DNA of 64,000 bases from JADFGZ01 sp965222345 (GTDB lineage Bacteria > Acidobacteriota > Terriglobia > 2-12-FULL-54-10). Position 1 is the stretch's first letter. The number at the start of each line of letters is the position of its first letter. The translations under genes were made by a program, and so were the position numbers. This document shows positions 37,707 through 45,957 of the stretch, one piece after another. The stretch lies in contig CBDCTS010000007.1 of the NCBI GenBank assembly GCA_965222345.1, positions 1,798,001 to 1,862,000 of the forward strand, given 5' to 3'. The notes below the pieces were generated by a model. It was not told the DNA's origin. It worked only from the letters and a program-made list of their open reading frames with translations, and did no database searches.

Positions 37707-38087
37707 AAATCCTCCCTGCCGGTCCGGCCCTATCTCGCTCCCGCCTCAGAAGACCCTGGCGGCAAGCAGCGCCGTTCCCGGACAGTATTTGTTTTTCTTG
37801 AACCGAGCTGGCAGAACAGGAAGGCCACCTCAGCCGGACTATTTTAAACCATTTGCGTGTCCAACAGCCCCCGGCATTATCCCGGCCCGCAAAAAGGCGT
37901 GTCAACAAATATTTCCTGGCCTGCCGCCGGCGGCGGGCTGGGGAAACCCGGCTCATTTCCGGGCGAGGAGCTTTTGCAGCAGCCGGGGTAGGGGGCGGCG
38001 GTGCTTCCATTGCAGCAATTCCCGTTGCATGATCGGCCCAAATTGTTTAATATCCATCCGCAAAGGCAGCCGTTGGTGGACCAGAGA
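37707..38087. other. divergent intergenic region
   Basis: About 380 bases between the minus-strand cyclophilin gene and the plus-strand MerR-TPR gene. A GTG in frame with the latter at 38001 could extend it by 29 poorly conserved-looking residues. No other gene or repeat seen. Confidence 0.4.
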
Positions 38088-39095
38088 ATGCACGGAGCGC
38101 AGCAGTCGGTCAACGAACAGTTCAGCCAGCCGCAGATTCGGCGAATTGTGGGCATTAGCGCGCACCAGTTGACAGCCTGGGAACGCCAGGGGCTTATCCG
38201 GCCTGCTTGCCCCTCGCAGCCGGCGCGGCCTGCCCGGCAGAACCGCTCTTCCGGATCGCAAGACCGCCGCTACACATTCGCCGACATCGTCACCCTGAAA
38301 ACCCTTCTGGAGCTTAGGCGGAATCACGTTCCGCTGGCTCGCATCCGTTCGTCGCTGGCCTGGCTCAAGGAAAAGCTGACGGGAATAGAAAATCCTCTGA
38401 GCGAGCTGCAGATCAAAAGTCTGGGGCAAGGACTGGCCGTTTCCTTCCAAGGGAGGCAGATGGAGCCTTTGACGGGCCAGTTGTTGCTGGATTTTGAGCC
38501 AGACAGAAAGAAGAAAAAGGTTCGCTCGTTGCGAGCGGCAGACCGCGCGAAGAAGCTCACCGAGGAGGACAAGCTGGCGCGCGCCGAGCAGTTCTTTGTG
38601 GCCGGGCTGCGCCATGAAGAGAAACCGGAAACCATCCCGAAGGCCGTCCGTGCCTACCAAAAGGCCATCACATTCAATCCGCAAGCCTTGGGGGCGCTGA
38701 TCAACCTGGGCACCATTTATTACAACTGCGGAGACCTTGGCAAAGCGGAGGAATGCTATCGGACCGCCCTTTCGGTTGATCCGGATTATGGGCTGGTGTA
38801 TTTCAATCTAGGCAACGTCTTTGAGGAAAAAAATGACCTGGAACCGGCGCGGCGGCACTACGAACAAGCCGTTCGCCTGGATCCAGGCTATCCCGACGCG
38901 CACTACAACTTGGCCCTGGTGTACGAAAAACTGGGGCTGCACGGCAAGGCCAGCCAGCAATGGCGCTCGTATCTGAAGCTGGATTCCTGGAGCCACTGGT
39001 CCCTCTACGCCCGCCAGCAGTTGGAAAAGATTACGCTGCGCCTCGTCCGGCAGGAAAAATCCCTGGATGAGGATTCCAATCATTTCTCCCGATAG
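38088..39095 (+). CDS. MerR-type DNA-binding domain fused to tetratricopeptide repeats
   Basis: About 335 residues in two parts. The N-terminal MerR winged helix reads IRRIVGISAHQLTAWERQGL, RRYTFADIVTLKTLLELRRN and PLARIRSSLAWLKEKLTG. After a basic linker (DRKKKKVRSLRAADRAKKLT) come three TPR units: ALINLGTIYYNCGDLGKAEE, VYFNLGNVFEEKNDLEPARR and AHYNLALVYEKLGLHGKASQ. MerR proteins normally carry a coiled coil and an effector domain; here a protein-interaction module takes that place, so the regulator may respond to a protein partner. ATG at 38088 puts about 18 residues before the helix-turn-helix; GTG at 38001 is an alternative. Confidence 0.78.
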   Translation: MHGAQQSVNEQFSQPQIRRIVGISAHQLTAWERQGLIRPACPSQPARPARQNRSSGSQDRRYTFADIVTLKTLLELRRNHVPLARIRSSLAWLKEKLTGIENPLSELQIKSLGQGLAVSFQGRQMEPLTGQLLLDFEPDRKKKKVRSLRAADRAKKLTEEDKLARAEQFFVAGLRHEEKPETIPKAVRAYQKAITFNPQALGALINLGTIYYNCGDLGKAEECYRTALSVDPDYGLVYFNLGNVFEEKNDLEPARRHYEQAVRLDPGYPDAHYNLALVYEKLGLHGKASQQWRSYLKLDSWSHWSLYARQQLEKITLRLVRQEKSLDEDSNHFSR

Positions 39096-39305
39096 TGCGT
39101 AGGCGAAATGTAGAGCCGCCACCCCCTCGGCTGCCGGAACTCTACACCTACGGGAGAAATGCTGTAACTGCCGCCAAGCCGTTTAGTTTGTTTTCAGACT
39201 CTCCAGAAGCGGGTTTCACGCTTTTTATGTCCTCGCCCGGAACGGGATGCGCGGGGTTTCCCGTCCCGTTCCCCCAAAACGCCGGATCGCTGTTAGACTG
39301 TTAGA

Positions 39306-40019
39306 ATGGGAGAGGTCGAGGCGAACCGGCAGCCGATAGTCGAGTTGATTCAAGCCAGCAAGTCATATCGCGCAGACGGGAACGTTGTCCATGCCGTTCA
39401 AGAGGCCGATCTCAGCCTGCTGGAAGGGTCCTTCACTGCCGTAGTCGGCCGCAGCGGGTGCGGGAAAAGCACTTTGCTGAACCTGGCGGGAGCAGTGGAT
39501 TTGCCGACCAGCGGGGAGGTGCGGATCGAGCAGCTCTCGACCGGAAAGTTGGACGATCGCGGCCTCAGCCGTCTGCGGCGGACGCGGGTGGGATTCATCT
39601 TTCAATTTTTTCATTTGCTCCCGACGCTGACCGTCGCCGAGAATGTGGAGTTGCCGTTGCTGCTCGGTCTCCCGGAGGACGGCTCCGGGACGCGGGAGGG
39701 CCGGCATGAACGGGTCACCGAGTTGCTTGAGATGGCCGGCATCCAGGGGAAGACCAACTGCTTCCCTCATCAATTGTCCGGCGGCGAGATGCAACGCGTA
39801 GCCATCGCCCGGGCGCTGGTCAACAAACCCAAAGTGGTGATTGCGGATGAGCCCACCGGCAATCTGGACAGCTCGAATGCAGGGATCGTGCTACGCTTTT
39901 TGCGGCATATTTCCAGCGAGATGGGTCATACCGTGCTGATGGCTACGCACAGCCAGGAGGCGGCTGAATCCGCCTCCCGCGTGGTCTCAATGCAGGACGG
40001 CCGCCTGGGAGCGCCCTAA
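39306..40019 (+). CDS. ABC transporter ATP-binding protein (LolD/MacB type)
   Basis: A 237-residue ATPase. Walker A is GRSGCGKST (about residues 49-57), the signature LSGGEMQRVAIARAL (about 157-171), Walker B KVVIADEPTGNLD (about 177-189) and the switch His in LMATHSQEA. The tail and the region VGFIFQFFHLLPTLTVAENV group it with LolD/MacB ATPases, which drive lipoprotein release or efflux without moving substrate through the membrane. No permease gene follows; a CDP-alcohol phosphatidyltransferase starts 5 bases later, so the two are co-transcribed. Confidence 0.9.
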   Translation: MGEVEANRQPIVELIQASKSYRADGNVVHAVQEADLSLLEGSFTAVVGRSGCGKSTLLNLAGAVDLPTSGEVRIEQLSTGKLDDRGLSRLRRTRVGFIFQFFHLLPTLTVAENVELPLLLGLPEDGSGTREGRHERVTELLEMAGIQGKTNCFPHQLSGGEMQRVAIARALVNKPKVVIADEPTGNLDSSNAGIVLRFLRHISSEMGHTVLMATHSQEAAESASRVVSMQDGRLGAP

Positions 40020-40024
40020 GCCCT

Positions 40025-40594
40025 ATGCAGCACCTCAAGCAGATTCTCTATGCCCCTAACCAGCTCACACTGCTCCGGCTGGTTTTCATTCCTCCTGTTA
40101 TCCTCTTCATTCTTTATGCGGATTATTCCTCAGCCCTTGTGCTGGTCCTACTGGCCGGACTGACAGACGGGTTGGACGGCCTGCTGGCCCGCCGGTTGAG
40201 CCAGCAGACAACGCTGGGCACCTATCTCGATCCGGTAGCGGACAAACTCCTGCTCAGCTCGTCTTTTGTGGCGCTTGGAGTGGTACAGGAACTTCCCCTC
40301 TGGCTGCTGATTCTGGTACTGAGCCGTGACACGATCATTCTGGCTACTGTACTAGTATTGGTTCTCACAACCTCCCTGCGGTCTTTCCAGCCGAGCGTCT
40401 ACGGCAAAGCCAATACCCTGGCGCAGATCACTACGGTTGTTTTGACTCTGGCGGTTTTGCAATACTCAGGGGAAGTCCTCAGATGGCTGCAACAGGCGGG
40501 GGTGTACTCGACGGCGGCCCTGACGGTGGTTTCGGGCCTCCACTATGCGTTTGCCACGGCGGAGAAGCTTCGAAGGATGGACCAGAGCTCTTGA
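40025..40594 (+). CDS. CDP-alcohol phosphatidyltransferase (PgsA-like)
   Basis: Integral membrane enzyme of phospholipid synthesis, 189 residues. The family motif is TDGLDGLLARRLSQQTTLG followed by YLDPVADK, matching D-x2-DG-x2-AR-x9-G-x3-D-x3-D at about residues 47-71. Five or six hydrophobic segments follow. The length and PNQLTLLRLVFIPPVILFIL near the N-terminus fit phosphatidylglycerophosphate synthase, but the alcohol acceptor cannot be decided. Starts 5 bases after the ABC ATPase gene. Confidence 0.88.
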   Translation: MQHLKQILYAPNQLTLLRLVFIPPVILFILYADYSSALVLVLLAGLTDGLDGLLARRLSQQTTLGTYLDPVADKLLLSSSFVALGVVQELPLWLLILVLSRDTIILATVLVLVLTTSLRSFQPSVYGKANTLAQITTVVLTLAVLQYSGEVLRWLQQAGVYSTAALTVVSGLHYAFATAEKLRRMDQSS

Positions 40595-40648
40595 GCATGA
40601 GCCGGTCGCGGCCACTCCTGTGCAGACGACGGCGGGAACCCGGCATAG

Positions 40649-41108
40649 GGAGTGCTCAAAAGCAAGCAGCTTGCCTCCGCGCCGGGAGTCCGCTACGTTT
40701 TGGAGACAAACAAAGATTTTCTCCGGGCTTTTCGGTCCAATGAAAAGAGGACGTGACCGCGATGGACCCGTATGCGGCGCGAGTTGGCCTGGTGGCGATC
40801 AGAGGAACCCTCACCGTCGCATCCTCCCACAAGCTGGTCGGAGTGATCGGCGCGGACATAAAGATCATGAGGTCGTCATCTTTGATTTCTCCGACGCTAC
40901 GTATATCGACGACAGTGCGGCCATGGTGATAGAGCAGCTCATGGATACCGCCACCAAGCAGCAGACCGAGTTCATCGTCATGGGTCTCTCAGGCTTTGTT
41001 GCCAACATCCTCTACACGCTCAATGTCTTGCAGCGTGTACCGAAGGATCACGTCGTCGAAACACTGGACGAGGCGCGGCAGGCTGCGAAAGTTCTCCTCA
41101 ACGGTTGA
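40649..41108 (+). pseudogene. decayed C-terminal (STAS) fragment of a SulP-type anion transporter
   Basis: Three successive reading frames join into one protein. Frame one from 40649: GVLKSKQLASAPGVRYVLET then NKDFLRAFRSNEK. Frame two from 40747: EDVTAMDPYAARVGLVAIRG then TLTVASSHKLVGVIGADIK. Frame three to the stop at 41106: DHEVVIFDFSDATYIDDSAA, MVIEQLMD and NVLQRVPKDHVVETLDEA. Each shift (about 40746 and 40864) needs one missing base and lies beside an A-run. The order matches the end of SulP transporters with a STAS domain. The transmembrane part is absent and an in-frame TAG lies just upstream (40646), so this is a remnant even if the shifts were sequencing errors. Confidence 0.65.
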
Positions 41109-41385
41109 AGCCGGACGGACCCATAAGAAATGAAAACGAAACAATCGCAGGCTTGCGTATGCCGCATTCTTTCTTGGCTGCCCGGCGACTCGGCATAGGC
41201 AAGACAACTTTAAATCAATCTTTCCCCCTCCCGGCTTCGCCCCGCTGCGGAAACCGAGACGTTCAGAAAGCCGGTCCGGAAAAAAATTCGCCCGGAAGTC
41301 CAGGCTGCCGCTATCATCGGGGCATGGATGACATGCGCATTGCCGCAGATCTAAGCCCCGGACGGGGATTTCCAAGGCTGGGAAC

Positions 41386-42492
41386 ATGTCTGTGAAGATT
41401 GCCCTGGACGCCACCTTCGCCGCCGACCCGGAGCGGACCGGCACGGGCGTTTACTCCGAGCGGCTGATCTCGGCCCTGGCCGACAGTCCGCCCGCCATCC
41501 AAGAGGCCGAACCCCGTCTGATTCTGTGTTTTCGACTCGGCCCCTATCTGCGATGGGCGCGGAAACAAAAGTGGCCCGAGCGGTGCGCTCTTTCCCTGTT
41601 GCTCGACCCCTGGCTTCCGCCGCCCCGGGCGCGCCTGTTTCATGGCCTGAATCAGAGGCTACCGGAGAAGGGAAAGTTCCAGGCTCGCGTGGTGACGATC
41701 CACGACCTGTTCCCCCTGGCTTCGACCGCCTATTCCACACGGCAATTCCAGCAGCATTTCAGCAAGATCATTCAACAGGCAATCTCTCGGGCCGACTGGA
41801 TCATCGCGGTCTCGAATGCCACTCGGCAGCAGATGCTCCGCCACACGGAGGCAGCAAGCGATCGGATTCGCGTGATCCACCACGGCGTCGATCCCCCGCA
41901 GCCCGCCGCGCAGGCCGAGCAGGATGCCTTCCGGGAAGGCGTGCTCGGTTTTAGCAAAGAAGAAAAATTCTTCCTCAACGTGGGCACTATACAAACGCGC
42001 AAGAACGTGGCCAGCATCGGCCTGGCTATGAAGCGTCTGCCAGAGTATCGCCTGGTTCTGACCGGGGGCGACGGCTTTGGGGCGGACCGGGTTCATTCTC
42101 TAATCGCAAAGGAAGGGCTAGCCGGACGAATCCTGCGGCTGGGGCGCACTCCGCCGCAGACGCTGCAGTTGCTCTACTCCGCGGCCACCGCGCTGGTGTT
42201 TCCTTCCCTGGAGGAGGGATTCGGCATGCCGATCCTGGAAGCCATGAGCTACGGCTTGCCGGTGATCACCTCGAACGTCTCCGCGATGCCGGAGGTAGCC
42301 GGGGACGCCGCCCTTATAGTCGATCCCCGAAACGTGACGGAGATCGGCGAGGCCATGCGGCGCGTTGCGGAAGACACGGCGCTCGCCGCCGAATTAAGCG
42401 AGCGCGGAAAGCAACGGGCCGGGCAGTTCAGTTGGGAAAGATGCGCGCGGGAAACCTGGGAGGTCTATCAGGAAGCCTTGAGCGGAGAGTAA
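41386..42492 (+). CDS. GT4-family glycosyltransferase (GT-B fold)
   Basis: Retaining glycosyltransferase of 368 residues without signal peptide. N-terminal acceptor domain: KIALDATFAADPERTGTGVY, typical for mannosyltransferase-like group 1 enzymes. The C-terminal nucleotide-sugar domain has FLNVGTIQTRKNVASIG and VFPSLEEGFGMPILEAMSYG with the EX7E pair, then PVITSNVSAMPEVAGDAALI. Role probably in polysaccharide or glycolipid synthesis. It stands alone: upstream is a decayed transporter fragment and downstream a repeat island. Confidence 0.88.
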   Translation: MSVKIALDATFAADPERTGTGVYSERLISALADSPPAIQEAEPRLILCFRLGPYLRWARKQKWPERCALSLLLDPWLPPPRARLFHGLNQRLPEKGKFQARVVTIHDLFPLASTAYSTRQFQQHFSKIIQQAISRADWIIAVSNATRQQMLRHTEAASDRIRVIHHGVDPPQPAAQAEQDAFREGVLGFSKEEKFFLNVGTIQTRKNVASIGLAMKRLPEYRLVLTGGDGFGADRVHSLIAKEGLAGRILRLGRTPPQTLQLLYSAATALVFPSLEEGFGMPILEAMSYGLPVITSNVSAMPEVAGDAALIVDPRNVTEIGEAMRRVAEDTALAAELSERGKQRAGQFSWERCARETWEVYQEALSGE

Positions 42493-43575
42493 CCCTGCTC
42501 GGGCCGTCAGGTCACGACCTGCCGGCGGCCAAGAGGGAGAGGCATTTCTGCCTGCCCTTAGCGTACAGGCCTACCGCCTTGCACGCACAGGAGGACAGGC
42601 CTGGAGGCCTGTCGCTAGCTGGCTCGGACACGGGCGCTTCGGTTTCCTCGGCAGATTCGGTTCCCTCGGTAGATTCGGAATTCTCGGAATAATTTTGTTG
42701 CTCCCGGAATTTGCGCGAGGGAGAATCGGGCCGGAGGGCGTTTGGGAAGCTGACTTTGTTTAGCTTGCAGGGGGGAGGGGAACTGGAGAAAAAAGCTTTT
42801 TTTGCAAAACGAACCCATTTCAAAACTTCTGTTATCCAGCTATCCAATTGCATAATAAGAAGATATGAAATATACAGAAGATCGGGCATTGGCTTCGTTA
42901 TTGGCTTTGATCTGCTAAAGCAAAGCCATTCAACCAATCTCCTAATAGGGGGTTAGGTGGGGCAGGCAGAGAAAAAAGCGTACAGGCCTGGAGGAAATGG
43001 AGCACAGACCTACCGGCCTGTGCTTTCTACAAGGCAGGCAGGAATGCCTGCCTACCTGAATGCCTGTCGCTACCGCACCTTTACGAGAATGCTCCAGGGG
43101 GAAGCGGGCGAGGTAAAAACAGGTATATTACGAAACAAAGCCAACAAGTTTATTAGAATCAACAGCAGTTCTTGAGAAGAGGTGCAAAAAGCCACCAAAA
43201 AGAGTAACGAAATCCCTACAAAAAGCCCCTAATAGGGGGTTATTCAATGGCTTTTGGAGAGGTTTGGCAGGTGTAAATGAGGAATGGCAAGCAACCGGAA
43301 ACGCCTGTCGCTAGCTGTACAGGCCTTCCAGTCTGCACGCTGAGGGACAGGCAGGAATGCCTGTCCCTACTTGCAGGAATATCCTTGGCGGAACCGAAGA
43401 AGATGTAGATGGAGCACCGGTTCTACCGGGCCTGTGCTCTCTAGGGAACAGGCCTGGAGGCCTGTCGCTACTTGCCTATCGCTACCTGAGAGAAGCCGAG
43501 GGGAAAGGTGCTCCCCGTGACGGCTACCCCGCCCTGGGCGAGTTGAATTGAGGGTCAGCGGGAAAATGTAGGGTG
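42493..43575. repeat. gene-free island of short palindromes and direct repeats
   Basis: About 1.08 kb without a credible gene. Imperfect palindromes recur: GACAGGCCTGGAGGCCTGTC (42593-42612), AGCACAG..CTGTGCT (43001-43023), GGCAGGAATGCC within 43035-43053, GGGACAGGCAGGAATGCCTG with its closing TCCC (43344-43367), GAGCACC..GGTGC-like with TCTACCGGGCCTGTGCTC (43412-43439), and AACAGGCCTGGAGGCCTGTC (43447-43466). Most are followed by a CGCTA or CCTAC tag. The AT-rich centre holds CCTAATAGGGGGTTA twice (42941-42955 and 43228-43242), each near GCAAAGCCATT or its complement AATGGCTTT. A frame at 42711-42956 (FFAKRTHFKTSVIQLSNC) looks like translated repeat DNA. It resembles a cluster of REP/MITE-type elements. 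Confidence 0.65.
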
Positions 43576-44505
43576 CTAGGCCGGTTGCCGGAGCGCAACC
43601 ATCACAAAGGAGAAGATGATCAGGATCACAGCAATCTTCTGGAGCAGTTTCCAGAGATAGATTGACTCTCGGGTGATCGATGGCATATCGCCAACCAACA
43701 TGCCGAAGGCGGCACCGGCGGCCAAGCCTCCAATATGCCCGGCGTTGTCCACCATGGGAATAAAAAAACCGAAGACCAGCCCATATATCGCCCACCGAAC
43801 GTACATGTTCTTCACGGTGTCGCCCAACGTTCCCCGATGCCGGTATCCATATGCGATCATGGCCCCAATCAGCCCGAAAATTGCGCCGGATGCTCCGATG
43901 CCGACCGAGTGGGGGTGCCACAGGGCGCTCGCCACGAATCCCATCGCGCCCGACAATATATAAAGCACCAGAAATTTGCGCGGACCGTAGAGGTCCTCCA
44001 CAGTGGGCCCCAGGTCGAACAAGACAATCGAATTGAATCCCAAATGAATGAGTCCGCCGTGCAAAAAAATAGGGGCCAGCAGCCGCCACCACTCGCCATC
44101 CAGAATCAGCGCAGTGTATTTGGCTCCAAACCGCACCAGCGTGTAACCGTCAATCGACCCCAACAGCACGCCGGCATCCATCCCGCCCGTTCTGCCCCGG
44201 ATGGAAACGACCCAGGTGAGAGCGAACAAGAACAGATTCACGCCCAGCAGCAGGGAGGTGGTCTGCGCCCGCTTCGGAAGGAATGAAGACAACAGCCGGT
44301 CGATGCCGCCCCGGGGAGCGGCCGAGGTGCTATTGCCGCAGAGAGGACAGATTTTTTCCTTGCGATCAACCAGCGCCCGGCAGGCCGGGCACATTTTCTG
44401 CTTGTAGGTTGCCGACTTGAAGAAGTTCTCCAACTCCTCCAGACGCGCCTCGGCCTGCTTCTTATAGCGGTTGATCTTCCATTTCATTCGCGGGGAAATC
44501 AACAA
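43576..44505 (-). CDS. rhomboid family intramembrane serine protease with N-terminal zinc ribbon
   Basis: A 309-residue membrane protease. Residues 39-56 form a zinc ribbon (CPAC...CPLC, Cys39, 42, 53, 56) in the cytoplasmic N-terminus. The rhomboid core follows: FLHGGLIHLGFN (His149, His154, Asn158 of the oxyanion hole), GIGASGAIFGLIGA with nucleophile Ser206, and AGHIGGLAAGAAFG with catalytic His257. Six or seven membrane segments. The gene is divergent to rlpA with about 175 bases between; a minus-strand TATAAT (44546-44541) may be its -10 box. Confidence 0.9.
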   Translation of the reverse strand: MLISPRMKWKINRYKKQAEARLEELENFFKSATYKQKMCPACRALVDRKEKICPLCGNSTSAAPRGGIDRLLSSFLPKRAQTTSLLLGVNLFLFALTWVVSIRGRTGGMDAGVLLGSIDGYTLVRFGAKYTALILDGEWWRLLAPIFLHGGLIHLGFNSIVLFDLGPTVEDLYGPRKFLVLYILSGAMGFVASALWHPHSVGIGASGAIFGLIGAMIAYGYRHRGTLGDTVKNMYVRWAIYGLVFGFFIPMVDNAGHIGGLAAGAAFGMLVGDMPSITRESIYLWKLLQKIAVILIIFSFVMVALRQPA

Positions 44506-44682
44506 TGCGCCAGCTTCCTTCCTGCTCCCGATGTTGCCTTATTATATACCCGGCTTGAAAAGGGCGGTTGTTGTGAAACAGCAAAGCGGAGATGCACATT
44601 ATAATGGACTCGGATGCCAATATGTCCGTCCCCCCGGCAAATGGCAATAGGCAATTCTCTTTCAACGGCGACTTTTCCTTCT

Positions 44683-45360
44683 ATGAAGACCGAGAGATTC
44701 CTGCTGTTCGTGGTGCTGCTGTCGCTGGTGGCTTCGGCTTGCGGGCGGCATCGCAGCGCCACCCGTGTTCCCGTGCCGCACCCTCCTGCTTCGGGACAAC
44801 CGGCGACGGGGCCCGGTGACACCGAGACCGGGTACGCCAGCTGGTACGGTGACCCCTATCATGGCCGCCGGGCAGCGAACGGAGAGACCTACGACAAAAA
44901 CAAGCTCACCGCGGCCCACCGCATCCTGCCTTTCGGAACACGGGTCAACGTGACCAACCTCGAGAACGGCTGGTCGGTCATAGTCCGCATCAACGACCGT
45001 GGACCGTTCGTAAAGGGTCGCATCGTGGACCTGTCGCTGGCGGCCGCGCGAGAAATTCGCATGGTCGGCCCGGGGACGGCGCTGGTTCGTTTGGAGGTCT
45101 TGCCGGAATCTGCGCCCGCCGATTCGGGCCTGTTTGCGGTGCAGGTGGGTGCGTTCCGGGATCGCTCCAACGCCGAGGACCTGGCGGAGAATCTGAGGCG
45201 GCGCTTCGGCGATGCCAGCATCGAAGACTATCACTCGAACCAGGGAACTTATTACCGCGTCCGGGTGGGAATGAACTCCACTTTGCCGGAAGCCAATGAA
45301 CTGGCTGTTCAACTGGGGCGGGAAGAGATGCCCAGTTTCGTGGTCCGGGTAGAGAACTGA
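44683..45360 (+). CDS. rlpA: RlpA-type lipoprotein (DPBB and SPOR domains)
   Basis: Septal-ring lytic transglycosylase-type lipoprotein of 225 residues. The signal ends in a lipobox (LVASAC, Cys about residue 20). The double-psi beta-barrel begins ASWYGDPYHGRRAANGETYD and includes LTAAHRILPFGTRVNVTNL and VRINDRGPFVKGRIVDLS. The C-terminal SPOR domain (FAVQVGAFRDRSNAEDLAEN) binds denuded septal peptidoglycan. ATG at 44683 was chosen because it starts the lipoprotein signal; a longer frame upstream has no such feature. A HIT gene follows 53 bases later. Confidence 0.9.
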   Translation: MKTERFLLFVVLLSLVASACGRHRSATRVPVPHPPASGQPATGPGDTETGYASWYGDPYHGRRAANGETYDKNKLTAAHRILPFGTRVNVTNLENGWSVIVRINDRGPFVKGRIVDLSLAAAREIRMVGPGTALVRLEVLPESAPADSGLFAVQVGAFRDRSNAEDLAENLRRRFGDASIEDYHSNQGTYYRVRVGMNSTLPEANELAVQLGREEMPSFVVRVEN

Positions 45361-45413
45361 ATTGGTCAACTGAATCAGCCCACGGAATCCGGGGTTCGGG
45401 AAAAATCAAACTC

Positions 45414-45755
45414 ATGGCATCCTGCATTTTTTGCAAAATCCTGGCAGGCGAGATGGCCGCCAAGATTGTCTATCAGGACGAAAGCTGCATCGCTTTTGAG
45501 GACATCAATCCACAGGCCCCGGTGCATCTGCTACTGATTCCGCGGAAACACTTTGCTTCCGCCGCAGAGTCCGAAGAAGCAGACGAGCCGGTCATCGGCC
45601 ATCTGCACCGCGTCGCCGCCCAACTGGCGGAGCAACATGACCTCCAGGACGGCTACAGAACAGTCGTGAATACAGGGAGCGGGGCCGGCCAGTCCGTTTT
45701 CCATCTGCATCTGCATCTGCTGGGCGGCCGCCCGCTTCGGTGGCCTCCGGGATAG
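45414..45755 (+). CDS. HIT family nucleotide-binding protein
   Basis: A 113-residue histidine-triad hydrolase of the HINT branch. CIFCKILAGEMAAKIVYQDE is the usual N-terminus (zinc-like Cys pair), HLLLIPRKHFAS is the middle strand, and the triad HLHLHLLGGR sits at the C-terminus after VNTGSGAGQSVF. The protein ends with RPLRWPPG as HINT proteins do. Likely hydrolyses purine nucleoside phosphoramidates. It follows rlpA by 53 bases. Confidence 0.92.
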   Translation: MASCIFCKILAGEMAAKIVYQDESCIAFEDINPQAPVHLLLIPRKHFASAAESEEADEPVIGHLHRVAAQLAEQHDLQDGYRTVVNTGSGAGQSVFHLHLHLLGGRPLRWPPG

Positions 45756-45898
45756 CTGCCTTGGCCAACCTCTGGAGGCAATCACTTCGCACCCGAACAT
45801 TCCTACCGGGACCACGTCCTCCGCTATCTCCTGACCAGCCGCCCGACACCCGCCAGGACTAAAATTTGTCTTGTAACAAATAAGCCGTTCCTGTCATC

Positions 45899-45904
45899 TA
45901 TAAT
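45899..45904 (+). promoter_or_regulatory. possible -10 box before the TPR gene
   Basis: TATAAT lies 53 bases before the proposed TTG start at 45958. A clear -35 box is not visible at 16-18 bases, so support is weak. Confidence 0.3.
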
Positions 45905-45957
45905 TAAAAGAGCCGAGACTCTGAAGTGATACGTTCAACAGGCAGAGAGAGAACATC

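Noticed and set aside
42711..42956. 81-codon frame in the repeat island
   Set aside because: The translation FFAKRTHFKTSVIQLSNC looks like translated interspersed repeat DNA, and the surrounding DNA is full of palindromes; no ribosome-binding site.
42493..43575. CRISPR array in the repeat island
   Set aside because: Repeats are palindromic, unevenly spaced and of several types; there are no regular spacers and no cas genes in the window.
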